Source: Piscinibacter sp943370595 (GTDB lineage: Bacteria; Pseudomonadota; Gammaproteobacteria; Burkholderiales; Burkholderiaceae_C). Taken from it: DNA of 64,000 nucleotides. The notes beneath the pieces are model-generated. The model had not been told where the DNA came from, did not search any database, and worked only from the letters and a program-made list of their open reading frames with translations. This document shows, one piece after another, positions 16,679-25,996 of this stretch (within the stretch, counting starts at the first letter, position 1; every line of letters begins with the position of its first letter). The DNA is taken from NCBI GenBank assembly GCA_943370595.1, contig CALRRO020000009.1, positions 186,001 to 250,000 of the forward strand, given 5' to 3'. A program made the translations under genes and the position numbers.

Positions 16679-17929
16679 ATGCTCAAGTCGCTGTTCGGTG
16701 AACTCGGTCCGGCCGAGGACCCGCGCCTGCGCGCCGCCACGCCGGACGAAACCGACGGTGGCTTCGCCGCCACCGCCATCCTGGAAAGCGTGGCCACCGA
16801 GGTCAACGAACGTGGCCAGATGGTCGACCGCCACCTGCGCGACCTGGTCGTCACCGGCTCGCCGGCGGCCGCCATCCGCGAGCACTTCGCCTCCACGCGC
16901 GCCGACCTGGGCACCGCGACGCGCCAGATCACCCTGCTCGACCCGACGGGCGTGTGGGCCTCGGCGGTGATCAAGGCGCTGTCCGACGCCGGCGGCCAGC
17001 CGGTCGAACGGCTGCACCTGCGCGAGCACACCACGCTGAAGACGCTGGCGGTGATCGAGCGCACCAGCCTGGTCCGCCGCCACGAGGAGAAGCTCAACCT
17101 CTACCACGCCGACGTGCGCGCGCCGGGGCACGACAACGCCGAGATCCCGGTGGCGCTGATGGAGCACAGCCACCTGACCGCGGTGATCGTCGGCCCGATG
17201 CAGCCGCACGCCATCGACGCGCTGCTCGCGTCGCTGGCCGACGCCACGCAGCTGCCGGCCTGGCACTGCCCCAACCTGCTGTTCATGCTGCCGCCCAACG
17301 CGGTGTGGATCGCCAACAAGATCGCCGCGGTGCGCTGGCCCGGGCGCCTGCACGTGCACGTGATCGACGAGCCGCTGATCAGCGCCTCGGCGGTGTGGAA
17401 CGCGATGCTGGGCATCTGGAACCTGGTCAAGCTGCAGCCGGCCTGGGAGACCAAGCCGGCGGCCGAATTCGCCTTCAAGGTGGCCGATCTCTCCGCGCCG
17501 CCGCAGCCCCTCAAACCCGCCGTGGCCGCACCGGTGGCGCGCCTGGGGCGTGCCGTGCTGGACCCGGCACGCGCCCGCCAGGCGCTGGCCGACATGCTGC
17601 CGCTCGAAGGCATGCTCGGTTGCGCCGCGGTCGACGCCACCACCGGCCTGGTGCTGGCGCGCGAACTGCGCGAGGACCAGCCGGTCGACATGGACGTGAT
17701 CGGCGCCGCCTGCGCGCGCATCCTGCGCGACCACCGCGCCTCGTCCAACGCGATGGGGCTGGGCGGCCCGGTCGAGGAGATCATGACCAGCACCAGCGCC
17801 CGCCAGCAGGTCATGCGCGTGATCTCGCGCTACCCCGACGTCTTCGTCGTCGCCCTGCTCGACCGCCAGCGCACCAACCTGCCGCTGGCGCGCTACAAGC
17901 TGATGGAGCTGGACAAGGCCTTGCTCTGA
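16679..17929 (+). CDS. Uncharacterised protein with possible C-terminal roadblock/LC7-like domain
   Basis: 416 residues, no signal peptide or membrane segment. I do not recognise the first 280 residues, which look folded and globular with a hydrophobic pattern (TAVIVGPMQPHAIDALLASLADA; NLLFMLPPNAVWIANKIAAV). The last 110 residues (LEGMLGCAAVDATTGLVLARE ... QVMRVISRYPDVFVVALLDRQRTNLPLARYKLMEL) have the pattern of a roadblock/LC7 (MglB-like) fold, which typically binds small GTPases; this is a weak visual resemblance. GGGGGGAGAA before the ATG is a strong ribosome-binding site. nadA follows 39 bp downstream with its own -10-like box. Confidence 0.75.
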   Translation: MLKSLFGELGPAEDPRLRAATPDETDGGFAATAILESVATEVNERGQMVDRHLRDLVVTGSPAAAIREHFASTRADLGTATRQITLLDPTGVWASAVIKALSDAGGQPVERLHLREHTTLKTLAVIERTSLVRRHEEKLNLYHADVRAPGHDNAEIPVALMEHSHLTAVIVGPMQPHAIDALLASLADATQLPAWHCPNLLFMLPPNAVWIANKIAAVRWPGRLHVHVIDEPLISASAVWNAMLGIWNLVKLQPAWETKPAAEFAFKVADLSAPPQPLKPAVAAPVARLGRAVLDPARARQALADMLPLEGMLGCAAVDATTGLVLARELREDQPVDMDVIGAACARILRDHRASSNAMGLGGPVEEIMTSTSARQQVMRVISRYPDVFVVALLDRQRTNLPLARYKLMELDKALL

Positions 17930-17956
17930 GCCGCGGCGGCGGCCACGGGAGTGGCC

Positions 17957-17962
17957 TAACAT
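17957..17962 (+). promoter_or_regulatory. Putative -10 box TAACAT of nadA, giving a near-leaderless transcript
   Basis: TAACAT ends 6 bp before the nadA ATG, so transcription would start at or beside the start codon. No clear -35 element or Shine-Dalgarno sequence is visible. Confidence 0.35.
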
Positions 17963-17968
17963 CGCCGC

Positions 17969-19075
17969 ATGAGTCAAGTTCTCTACGACTACACGCAGCA
18001 GGACGCCAGCGGCGCCAGCTGCGTCGCCCACGCCTGGGCCAAGGTGCCCGAGGTGCTCACGCCGGATCAACGGCGTGAATGGAAGGCCCGCGCCGCCGCG
18101 CTGCTGAAGCAGCATGGCGCCGTGCTGGTGGCCCACTACTACGTCGACGGTGACCTGCAGGACCTGGCGCTGGAGACCGGCGGCATCGTCGCCGACTCGC
18201 TGGAGATGGCCCGCTTCGGCCGCGACCACGCGGCGAAGACGCTGGTCGTGGCCGGTGTGCGCTTCATGGGTGAGTCGGCCAAGATTCTGTCGCCCAGCAA
18301 GCGCGTGCTGATGCCCGACCTCGACGCGACCTGCTCGCTGGACCTCGGCTGCCCGCCCGACCAGTTCGCCGCCTTCTGCGATGCCCACCCCGACCGAACC
18401 GTGGTCGTCTACGCCAACACCAGCGCGGCGGTGAAGGCTCGCGCCGACTGGATGGTGACCAGCTCCTGCGCGCTGGCCATCGTCGAGCACCTGAAGGCGC
18501 GCGGCGAGAAGATCCTCTGGGCACCCGACCGGCACCTCGGCCGCTACATCCAGGAGCAGACCGGCGCCGACATGCTCAGCTGGCATGGCGAGTGCATCGT
18601 GCACGACGAGTTCAAGGGCCTGGAGCTCGACCTGCTGCGCAAGGAGCATCCGGACGCCAAGGTGCTGGTGCACCCCGAATCACCCCAGAGCGTTGTCGCC
18701 CAGGCCGACGTGGTCGGCTCGACGACGCAGATCCTTAACGCGGTGCTGAACAGCGACGCGAAGACCTTCATCATCGCCACCGACAACGGCCTGATGCACC
18801 GCATGCGCCAGCTGGCGCCGGGCAAGACGCTGCTGGAAGCGCCGACCGCCGGCCGCAGCGCCACCTGCAAGAGCTGCGCGCACTGCCCGTGGATGGCGAT
18901 GAATGCGCTGCAGGGCGTGGTGCAGGCGCTGGAGACTGGCAGCGGCGAGATCCTGGTCGACGAGCCGGTACGTGCCAGGGCCCTGGGCTGCATCGAGCGC
19001 ATGCTCGACTTCACCGCCACCCACCCCGGCAGCATCACCAAGACCGGGCTGGTGAAGAACATCGGCGCCGCATGA
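17969..19075 (+). CDS. nadA: Quinolinate synthase NadA
   Basis: 368 residues. NadA condenses iminoaspartate with dihydroxyacetone phosphate to quinolinate in de novo NAD synthesis, using a [4Fe-4S] cluster held by three cysteines. Candidates are visible at DATCSLDLGCPPDQF, WHGECIVHDEF, and the C-terminal CKSCAHCPWMAMN. Other conserved pieces are LVAHYYVDGDLQDLALETGGIVADSLEMARFG and VYANTSAAVKARADWMVTSSCA. nadC follows with an ATGA overlap. nadB is not in the window. Confidence 0.96.
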   Translation: MSQVLYDYTQQDASGASCVAHAWAKVPEVLTPDQRREWKARAAALLKQHGAVLVAHYYVDGDLQDLALETGGIVADSLEMARFGRDHAAKTLVVAGVRFMGESAKILSPSKRVLMPDLDATCSLDLGCPPDQFAAFCDAHPDRTVVVYANTSAAVKARADWMVTSSCALAIVEHLKARGEKILWAPDRHLGRYIQEQTGADMLSWHGECIVHDEFKGLELDLLRKEHPDAKVLVHPESPQSVVAQADVVGSTTQILNAVLNSDAKTFIIATDNGLMHRMRQLAPGKTLLEAPTAGRSATCKSCAHCPWMAMNALQGVVQALETGSGEILVDEPVRARALGCIERMLDFTATHPGSITKTGLVKNIGAA

Positions 19076-19944
19076 GCATGGTCGAGCACAACGAGACGCT
19101 GGAAGAGGCCCGCGCACGCAACATCCGCGACGCACTCGCCGAGGACATCGGCCGCGGCGACTGGACGGCGATGCTGGTGCCGGCCACGCAGCGCGTGCGT
19201 TCACGCGTGATCGTGCGCGAGGCCGCCGTGCTGTGCGGCCGCGACTGGTTCGACGGCTGCGTGCGTGCGCTGGACGCCGGCGCCCGCATCGACTGGCTGG
19301 CCCGCGAAGGCGACCGGGTCACGGCCGGCGCCACGCTGTGCGAGATCGAGGCCAACGCACGGGCGCTGCTCTCGGCCGAGCGTCCGGCGCTGAACTTCCT
19401 GCAGTTGCTCTCGGCCACCTCGACACTGACGCGCGCGCATGTCGACGCGATCGCCGGCGCCTCGCCCAACCCGCGCGGCTGCGCCATCCTCGACACGCGC
19501 AAGACGCTGCCCGGTCTGCGCCAGGCGCAGAAGTACGCGGTGCGCGTGGGCGGCGGGCGCAACCAGCGGCTGGCGCTGTGGCACGGCATCCTGATCAAGG
19601 AGAACCACATCGCGGCGGCCGGCGGCATCGCGCAGGTGCTGGCCCAGGCGCGGGCGCTGAATGCCGGCGTCGAGATCCAGATCGAGGTCGAGACCCTGGC
19701 TCAGCTGGCCGAGGCGCTGAAGCACGGCGCGACCAGCATCATGCTCGACAACTTCGAGCCCGCGGCGATGCGCGAGGCGGTGGCGATCAACGCCGGCCGC
19801 GCCGAGCTGGAAGTCTCCGGTGGCGTGCTGATCGAGCAGCTGCGCGACATCGCAGCGACGGGCGTGGACCGCATCTCGATCGGCGCGCTGACCAAGAACG
19901 TGCGTGCGGTCGATCTCTCGATGCGGGTGATCGAGCGGCTCTGA
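19072..19944 (+). CDS. nadC: Nicotinate-nucleotide pyrophosphorylase (carboxylating) NadC
   Basis: 290 residues. NadC converts quinolinate and PRPP to nicotinate mononucleotide. Conserved features are EDIGRGDWT, AERPALNFLQLLS, the active-site stretch DTRKTLPGLRQAQKYAVRVGGG, HGILIKENHI, and LDNFEP. The ATG at 19072 overlaps the nadA stop; an alternative ATG lies two codons later. Co-transcription with nadA fits the pathway: NadA product is NadC substrate. Confidence 0.96.
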   Translation: MSMVEHNETLEEARARNIRDALAEDIGRGDWTAMLVPATQRVRSRVIVREAAVLCGRDWFDGCVRALDAGARIDWLAREGDRVTAGATLCEIEANARALLSAERPALNFLQLLSATSTLTRAHVDAIAGASPNPRGCAILDTRKTLPGLRQAQKYAVRVGGGRNQRLALWHGILIKENHIAAAGGIAQVLAQARALNAGVEIQIEVETLAQLAEALKHGATSIMLDNFEPAAMREAVAINAGRAELEVSGGVLIEQLRDIAATGVDRISIGALTKNVRAVDLSMRVIERL

Positions 19945-20045
19945 GCCGTCGGCCGATTTGCCCGGCCGCAGTGGCGCTTTTCCGCCCATCGAGGGGCCGG
20001 CCGGCGCCGACACTCGCAGGACCCGCCACACCGCGAGACTCCGCC

Positions 20046-20333
20046 ATGAGCGCCGACTTCGAGACCATCTTCAACCACCACGAACGCTCGGTGTTCGAGG
20101 CCGTCAAGGCCCAGTCGGCACGCTTCCCGCACCTGGCCACGCCGGAGCTGCTGGCCGACATCGCCTGCGTGGCCCTGAACAAGCTGCCGCCGCGCTACAT
20201 CCGCCACGAGGTCGACTTCGCCTTCTACCTGACCGACAAGGAGCGCAGCGAGAACGAGCTCGCGATCGCTGCCGCGGTCGGTTTCGCCTTCGAGTTCGTG
20301 CAGGCCCGCCGGGCCATGCGCGCGCGGGTCTGA
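20046..20333 (+). CDS. Small ComFB-like protein
   Basis: 95 residues. The arrangement NHHERSVFEAVKAQ ... TPELLADIACVALNKLPPRYIRHEVDFAFYL matches the late competence protein ComFB domain (helical, with the LN.LPPRY core). ComFB itself is of unknown function in Bacillus, and some family members are reported to bind cyclic dinucleotides; neither is evident here. It lacks nearby com genes, sits 101 bp after nadC and is convergent with an RND pump gene 19 bp away. Confidence 0.75.
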   Translation: MSADFETIFNHHERSVFEAVKAQSARFPHLATPELLADIACVALNKLPPRYIRHEVDFAFYLTDKERSENELAIAAAVGFAFEFVQARRAMRARV

Positions 20334-20352
20334 GCCGCCGCGCGTCGACCCG

Positions 20353-23300
20353 TCAGTGCACCGGCGCCGCTTCGGGCGCCTCCGGCGTGGTGATCTCGCC
20401 CGGGATCAGCTTGCGCGCGAACAGCGTGTACATCGTCGGCACGACGAAGATGGTCAGCAGCGTGCCGAAGCTCATGCCGCCAACGATCACCCAGCCGATC
20501 TGCTGACGGCTCTCTGCGCCCGCGCCACTGGCCAGTGCCAGCGGCAGTGCGCCAAGCACCATCGCCGCGGTGGTCATCAGGATCGGCCGCAGGCGCAATG
20601 ACGCGGCTTCGACCACTGCCGCATGCACGTCGCGCCCCTGCTGGCGCAGCTGGTTGCTGAACTCGACGATCAGGATGCCGTGCTTGGTGATCAGGCCGAC
20701 CAGCGTGATCAGGCCGATCTGCGAGTAGACGTTCAGCGTGCCGCCGGTCAGGTGCATCGCGCCGAGCGCGCCGACCATCGACAGCGGCACCGCCAGCATG
20801 ATCACGAACGGGTCGACGAAGCTCTCGAACTGCGCCGACAGCACCAGGAAGATGAACAGCAGCGCCAGCACGAACACCAGACCCAGTGCACCGCTGGACG
20901 AACGGTATTCGCGCGACACGCCGTTCAGTTCGGTCGAGTAGCCCGGCTTGATCACCCTGGCGGCTGTCGCGTCCATGAACTCGAGCGCCTCGCCCAGCGA
21001 GTAGCCCGGCGCCAGGTTGGCGGTGATGGTCACCGAGCGGCGCTGGTTGAAGTGGTTCAGCTCGCGCGGGCTGACCGACTCGGTGACCTTGACCAGTGAG
21101 GCCAGCGGCACCATCGGCGCATTGCCTGCCGCATCGGCACGGCCGCGCACGAACATGCGGTCGATGTCTTCCGGCGTGGTGCGACCGCGGCTCTCGGTCT
21201 GCACGATCACGTCGTACTGCTCGGCGTTGCGCTTGTAGCGCGTCACGTTGCGGCCGCCTAGCAGGGTCTCGATGGTGCGCGCCACCTGGTCGACGGCGAT
21301 GCCGGCGTCGGCGGCGCGGTCGCGGTCGACCTGGATGAACAGCTCCGGCTTGTTCAGCCGCAGGTCGGTGTCGGGCTGCACGATGCCGGGGTTCTTCGCC
21401 ATCTCGGCCACCATCTGCTGCGACACCTGCGCCATGTTGGCGTAGCTGTCGGAGCTGACCAGCACGAAGTTGATGGCCCGTTCGCGGAAGCCCTGGCCCA
21501 GCGACGGCGGTGTGACCGGGAAGGCCGTCACGCCGGGCAGCATTCCGAACTTCGGCTGCAGTTCGCGCGCCAGCTGCTGGGTGGAGCGCTTGCGCTCGGT
21601 CCAGTCGACGGTGCGCAGAATCGCGGTGCCCTGCGACACCGTCGGGTTGCCGGTGACGACAAAGACCCGGTCGAACTCCGGGAAGCCCATGCCGATGCGC
21701 TCGATCGCCTGCATGTAGCGCTGCGTGTATTCGAGCGTGGAGCCGTCCGGCGCATTGACGGAGGTGAAGATCACGCCACGGTCCTCGATCGGCGCGAGCT
21801 CGCTCTTGGCCGTCTTGAACAGCCACCAGCTGCCCAGGCCCGAAGCCACCATCACCAGCAGCACCAGCCAGCGGCGCAGCAGCACCCAGCGCAGCGACGA
21901 TTCGTACACCCGGCCGAGACCGACCAGCACCGACTCCATCAGCCGGTCGAAGCGGTTCGGCGCCGGGTTGTGGCGCAGCAGCTTGCTGCACATCATCGGC
22001 GTCAGCGTCAGGGCGATGAAACCGGAGACGATCACCGCGCCCGCCAGCGTCAGCGCGAACTCGACGAACAGGCGGCCGGTGCGGCCCGGCGTGAAGGCCA
22101 GCGGCGCGTACACCGCCGCCAGCGTCAGCGTCATCGCCACCACCGCGAAGCCGACCTCCTTCGCGCCCTTCAGCGCCGCCTGGAAGGGCTCGAGGCCCTC
22201 CTCGATGTGGCGGAAGATGTTCTCCAGCACCACGATCGCATCGTCGACGACCAGGCCGATCGCCAGCACCAGCGCCAGCAGGGTCAGCGTGTTGACGGTG
22301 AAGCCGACCGCCGCCATCACGCCGAACACGCCGATCAGGCTGACCGGGATGGTGACGAGCGGGATGATCGAGGCACGCAGCGTGCGCAGGAACACGAACA
22401 CCACCAGCGCCACCAGCACCACCGCCTCGGCGATGGTGGTGTAAACCGACTTGATCGAGCGGTCGATGAACACCGAGTTGTCGTTGGCCTGCTGCACGCG
22501 CACGCTGGGTGGCAGGTCCTGCTGGATCTTCGGGATCACGTCGCGCACGCCGGCGGCCACCTCGAGCGGGTTGGCCGTGGCCTGGCGGATCACGCCCATC
22601 GACACCGAGGGCACGCCGTTCAGCCGGACGCTGGAACGTTCGCTGGCCGCGGCCTGCTCGATGCGCGCCACGTCGCGCAGCCGCACCACGTAGCCACTGG
22701 CGCTCTTCAGCGCGATCTCGGCGAACTGCGCCGGCGTGCTCAGGTCGGTCTGTGCGGTGACGCTGAACTCGCGCTGCTGGCTCTCGATGCGGCCGGCCGG
22801 CACCTCGAGGTTCTGCTTGCGCAGCGCGTCCTCGACGTCCTGCACCGTCAGGCGGAAAGACGCGAGCTTGTCCGGGTCGACCCAGATGCGCATCGCGAAC
22901 AGCCGGTCGCCGTTGATCTGCACGTCGGCCACGCCGGGCACGGTCTGCAGCCGCGGCTTGACGACGCGGTTGATCAGGTCGGTGATCTCGAGCGGCGACA
23001 GCGACTCGCTGCTGAAGGCCAGCCAGATGGTCGGCGTCGCATCGGCCTCGACCTTGGCGATCACCGGCTCGTCGATCGCGTCGGGCAACCGCGCCCGCAC
23101 GCGCGAGACGCGGTCGCGCACGTCGGCGGCGGCGTCCTCCGGGCTCTTGCTGAGCTTGAAGCGCGCGGTGATCTGGCTCTGCTCGGCGCGCGACACCGAG
23201 GTGATGATGTCCACGCCCTCGATGCCGGAGATCGAATCCTCCAGCGGCTTGGTGACCTGCGACTCGATGACCTCCGACGACGCGCCGGTCAGCCGGGTCG

Positions 23301-23442
23301 TCACGTTGACCACCGGCTCGTCGATGCGCGGGTACTCGCGCACCTGCAGCCCCTTGAACGAGACCGCGCCGACCAGCACCAGCAGCAGCGACATCACCGT
23401 CGCGAAGACGGGGCGGCGGATCGAGGTTTCGGAGATCTTCAT
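20353..23442 (-). CDS. RND-family efflux pump inner-membrane permease (HAE1/MexB type)
   Basis: 1029 residues from MKISETSIRRPVFATVMSLLLV, the standard start of HAE1 permeases. The proton-relay aspartate pair lies in helix 4 (GLVVDDAIVVLENIFRH, about residue 400). Both porter-domain repeats and twelve membrane helices are present, and length agrees with AcrB/MdtB-type pumps (1020-1050). It would expel drugs or hydrophobic compounds in complex with the membrane-fusion protein encoded 13 bp upstream and an outer-membrane channel encoded elsewhere. The longer frame to 23535 overlaps the fusion protein gene, so ATG 23442 is chosen. Confidence 0.94.
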   Translation of the reverse strand: MKISETSIRRPVFATVMSLLLVLVGAVSFKGLQVREYPRIDEPVVNVTTRLTGASSEVIESQVTKPLEDSISGIEGVDIITSVSRAEQSQITARFKLSKSPEDAAADVRDRVSRVRARLPDAIDEPVIAKVEADATPTIWLAFSSESLSPLEITDLINRVVKPRLQTVPGVADVQINGDRLFAMRIWVDPDKLASFRLTVQDVEDALRKQNLEVPAGRIESQQREFSVTAQTDLSTPAQFAEIALKSASGYVVRLRDVARIEQAAASERSSVRLNGVPSVSMGVIRQATANPLEVAAGVRDVIPKIQQDLPPSVRVQQANDNSVFIDRSIKSVYTTIAEAVVLVALVVFVFLRTLRASIIPLVTIPVSLIGVFGVMAAVGFTVNTLTLLALVLAIGLVVDDAIVVLENIFRHIEEGLEPFQAALKGAKEVGFAVVAMTLTLAAVYAPLAFTPGRTGRLFVEFALTLAGAVIVSGFIALTLTPMMCSKLLRHNPAPNRFDRLMESVLVGLGRVYESSLRWVLLRRWLVLLVMVASGLGSWWLFKTAKSELAPIEDRGVIFTSVNAPDGSTLEYTQRYMQAIERIGMGFPEFDRVFVVTGNPTVSQGTAILRTVDWTERKRSTQQLARELQPKFGMLPGVTAFPVTPPSLGQGFRERAINFVLVSSDSYANMAQVSQQMVAEMAKNPGIVQPDTDLRLNKPELFIQVDRDRAADAGIAVDQVARTIETLLGGRNVTRYKRNAEQYDVIVQTESRGRTTPEDIDRMFVRGRADAAGNAPMVPLASLVKVTESVSPRELNHFNQRRSVTITANLAPGYSLGEALEFMDATAARVIKPGYSTELNGVSREYRSSSGALGLVFVLALLFIFLVLSAQFESFVDPFVIMLAVPLSMVGALGAMHLTGGTLNVYSQIGLITLVGLITKHGILIVEFSNQLRQQGRDVHAAVVEAASLRLRPILMTTAAMVLGALPLALASGAGAESRQQIGWVIVGGMSFGTLLTIFVVPTMYTLFARKLIPGEITTPEAPEAAPVH

Positions 23443-23455
23443 CGCGCCGGACCGG

Positions 23456-24649
23456 TCAGACCGCCGAGCGTGCGCCAGAGCCGGCCCGCGCAGGTGCCAC
23501 CGGCGCCGCCGGTGCGCGCGGCGCGCTGCCGCCAACCTCGACCACGCGCAGCGCCAGGCCGTCGCCGCGCATCAACCGGGCCTGGCCGGCAGTGACCACG
23601 AGGTCGCCGACGGCGATGCCTTCGAGGATCTCGGCACGGCCCGGCAGGCGCACGCCCAGCCGGGCCTCGATGCGCTGCGACACCGGACCGGACGGACCGT
23701 CGACGACCTTGACCAGGTACTGGCGCCCGCCCTGAGGCACCAGCGCCTCCTCGGGCACCACCACCGCCTGCTCGCGCACCGCGAACACCGTGCGCGAGCG
23801 CGCGAACATGCCCGCCTTCAGCTCGCCCTGCGGATTGGGCAGGCGCGCGCGCACCAGCAGCGAGCGGCCGTTGGCGTCGAGCTGCGAATCGACCGCGTCG
23901 ATGCGCCCGCTGAAGTTGCGCCCCGGCAGCGCATCGACCTGCACCTCGACCGGCTGGCCCGGTTTCAGGCGGGCGAGGTAGCGCTCGGGCAGGCGGAAGT
24001 CGACCGACATCGACGACGCGTCTTCGATATTGACGAGGTCGGCGCCGTCCTTGACGTAGTCGCCGAGGTTGACCGTCGCGATGCCGGCCACACCGTCGAA
24101 CGGCGCGACGATGCGCATGCGCTCGAGCTGCGCCTGGGCCAGCGCGACCTGCGCCTCGGCGACCTCGAGCGCCGCGGCGGTCTGGTCGACCGCACTGGCG
24201 CTGACGAAGTTCTGCGCCATCAGTTCGCGATTGCGTTGCAGGTTGGTGCGCGCGATGCTCGCCTGCGCCTGCGCCTGTTGCAGCTGGGCACGCTGCAGCG
24301 TGTCGTCGAGCTGCACCAGCAGCTGCCCGCGCTTGACGCGCTGGCCGTCGGCGAAACCCAGCCGTGCAATGCGGCCGCTGACCTCGGGCCGCAGCATGAC
24401 GCCCTGGCGTGAGCGCAACGAACCGACCGCCTGGGCATCGTCCTCGATGCGCACGACGCTGGCCCGCGCCACCTCGACCGCGATCGGCCCGCCCGTGGCG
24501 CCCGACCCGGCCGCGGCCGGCATCGACGCGGCACCCGGCGCTGCCGCCTGGGTCGTCGCCCGGCTGGTGTCACGGTTCTGGACCCACCAGGCCGCTGCGC
24601 TGGCCAGGCCGATGCCGACCACGGCGATCACGGTGTGGAGCGTCTTCAA
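23456..24649 (-). CDS. RND efflux periplasmic adaptor (membrane-fusion protein)
   Basis: 397 residues: an N-terminal membrane anchor (IAVVGIGLASAAAWWV), a low-complexity Ala/Gly linker, a lipoyl-like half (RPEVSGRIARLGFADGQRVKRGQLLVQLD), an alpha-helical hairpin rich in Gln/Ala, the second lipoyl half (IVAPFDGVAGIATVNLGDYV) and beta-barrel segments. It bridges the RND permease and an outer-membrane factor. The C-terminus ends in an Ala/Pro-rich tail. No adjacent regulator gene is seen; rnhA lies 79 bp upstream on the same strand. Confidence 0.93.
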   Translation of the reverse strand: MKTLHTVIAVVGIGLASAAAWWVQNRDTSRATTQAAAPGAASMPAAAGSGATGGPIAVEVARASVVRIEDDAQAVGSLRSRQGVMLRPEVSGRIARLGFADGQRVKRGQLLVQLDDTLQRAQLQQAQAQASIARTNLQRNRELMAQNFVSASAVDQTAAALEVAEAQVALAQAQLERMRIVAPFDGVAGIATVNLGDYVKDGADLVNIEDASSMSVDFRLPERYLARLKPGQPVEVQVDALPGRNFSGRIDAVDSQLDANGRSLLVRARLPNPQGELKAGMFARSRTVFAVREQAVVVPEEALVPQGGRQYLVKVVDGPSGPVSQRIEARLGVRLPGRAEILEGIAVGDLVVTAGQARLMRGDGLALRVVEVGGSAPRAPAAPVAPARAGSGARSAV

Positions 24650-24728
24650 GTCGCGGCCTTCATCGTTGCTGTCGTTGTGCTTGGCGCACTGTAGCCCGCG
24701 CCGAGCGAGCCCACGGCCCGCTCAACCA

Positions 24729-25190
24729 TCACTTCTGCGTCTCGACGCCGCGGTTGGCCAGGGCATCGGCGCGCTCGTTGCCCGGCTCGCCCGAATGACC
24801 CTTGACCCAGCGCCACTCGACGTGGTGCAGCTGGCGCAGCGCATCGAGGCGCTGCCACAGCTCGGCGTTCTTCACCGGCTTCTTGTCGGCCGTCTTCCAG
24901 CCGCGTGTCTTCCAGCCATGGATCCACTCGGTGATGCCCTTGCGCACATATTCGCTGTCGGTGTGCACCGTCACGTCGCAGGTGCGCTTCAGCGATGCCA
25001 GAGCCTCGATCACCGCGGTCAGTTCCATGCGGTTATTCGTTGTCATCAACTCGCCGCCGAACAGTTCCTTCTCGTGCTCGCCGGTGGCCAGCCACGCGCC
25101 CCAGCCACCCTTGCCCGGATTGCCCTTGCAGGCACCGTCGGTGTAGATGACCACGTGCGGGCGCTTGAGCGCCGGCGTCGATGCCGTCAT
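24729..25190 (-). CDS. rnhA: Ribonuclease HI
   Basis: 153 residues. RNase HI cuts RNA in RNA-DNA hybrids. The four carboxylates of the catalytic site are in YTDGACKGNPGKGGWG, RMELTAVIEAL, TDSEYVRKGITEW and NERADALAN; KGHSG supplies the conserved His. Length matches the E. coli enzyme (155). ATG 25190 overlaps the stop of the upstream methyltransferase gene (ATGA), so the two are an operon. Confidence 0.97.
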   Translation of the reverse strand: MTASTPALKRPHVVIYTDGACKGNPGKGGWGAWLATGEHEKELFGGELMTTNNRMELTAVIEALASLKRTCDVTVHTDSEYVRKGITEWIHGWKTRGWKTADKKPVKNAELWQRLDALRQLHHVEWRWVKGHSGEPGNERADALANRGVETQK

Positions 25191-25996
25191 GCCGTCTCTT
25201 CCTCGCGCTCGCGGCGCTTGTGTGTAGCGACCACGGCTGCCGCCTTGCTGCGCTGGCGCTGGTCGCGCACCAGGCCGACCAGGCGCATGCCCCGCACCCG
25301 CTTGACGGCGACGACGAAGTAGGCCGCGCCGAACACCGGCCACCAGCGCTCGCCGGAGCCGTCCATCCATTCGCAGCGCTGCAGCCAGCGCTCCGAGACC
25401 ACCGGCAGGCGGTAGCAGCCGAACCGCCCCGACTCGACCTCGAAGCTGAGCAGTTGCAGCCAGTCGCGCAGACGGCGGTAGCCGAGGAACTCGCCGCCGT
25501 CGGGCAGGAAGAGCGGCTTGTTCTTGCCCAGGCCCACGCCCAGCCGCACGCGGCCCAGGCGCTGGCGCAGGCCCCACAGGCTGGCCGGGTTGAAACCGAC
25601 CACCACGACGCGGCCCTCGGGCCGCAGGACACGCTCGACCTCGCGCAGCGTCTGGTGCGGGTCGCGCGCCAGCTCCAGCGTGTGGGGCAACACGACCAGG
25701 TCGAGGCTGGCGCTGTCGAAGGGCAAGGCGTCGAAGTCCAGCTGCAGTGCGACCGCAGCGCGCGGCAATGCGTCGGCAGCGTCCGGAACCGGTGCGCCGT
25801 CGCTGGCCACCCAGCGGTGGGGCATGCGGTTGTTGCGCAGCGCGTCGAGCTCGGGCAGGCCGAGCTGCAGTGCATGGAAGCCAAACAGGTCGGCCACGGC
25901 CTGGTCGAGGTGGTGCTGTTCCCAGGCGAGCAGGTATCGCCCTGCCGGCGTCGCGAGCCAGGGGGCCAAACCTATAATTCGCTCGCCTTGCACCAT
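25187..25996 (-). CDS. Class I SAM-dependent methyltransferase-like protein
   Basis: 269 residues from the ATG at 25996. The middle contains LPFDSASLDLVVLPHTLELARDPHQTLREVERVLRPEGRVVVVGFNP, which matches motifs II-IV of UbiE/type-11 methyltransferases; the glycine-rich SAM motif I is not obvious and the protein may bind SAM weakly or differently. The C-terminus is basic. The substrate is unknown. Its start codon overlaps that of divergent gloB (CATG at 25994-25997), so its promoter must lie inside gloB or it starts further in. The frame is open 11 codons further, but no start there looks better. Confidence 0.8.
   Translation of the reverse strand: MVQGERIIGLAPWLATPAGRYLLAWEQHHLDQAVADLFGFHALQLGLPELDALRNNRMPHRWVASDGAPVPDAADALPRAAVALQLDFDALPFDSASLDLVVLPHTLELARDPHQTLREVERVLRPEGRVVVVGFNPASLWGLRQRLGRVRLGVGLGKNKPLFLPDGGEFLGYRRLRDWLQLLSFEVESGRFGCYRLPVVSERWLQRCEWMDGSGERWWPVFGAAYFVVAVKRVRGMRLVGLVRDQRQRSKAAAVVATHKRREREEETA
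25973..25978 (+). promoter_or_regulatory. Putative -10 box TATAAT for gloB
   Basis: A perfect TATAAT lies 16 bp before the gloB ATG, predicting a leader of about 10 nt. It falls inside the 5' coding part of the divergent methyltransferase gene. Confidence 0.5.

Noticed and set aside
16292..18673. 793-codon minus-strand open frame
   Set aside because: It crosses the AraC, unknown and nadA genes in antisense and has shadow-type composition.
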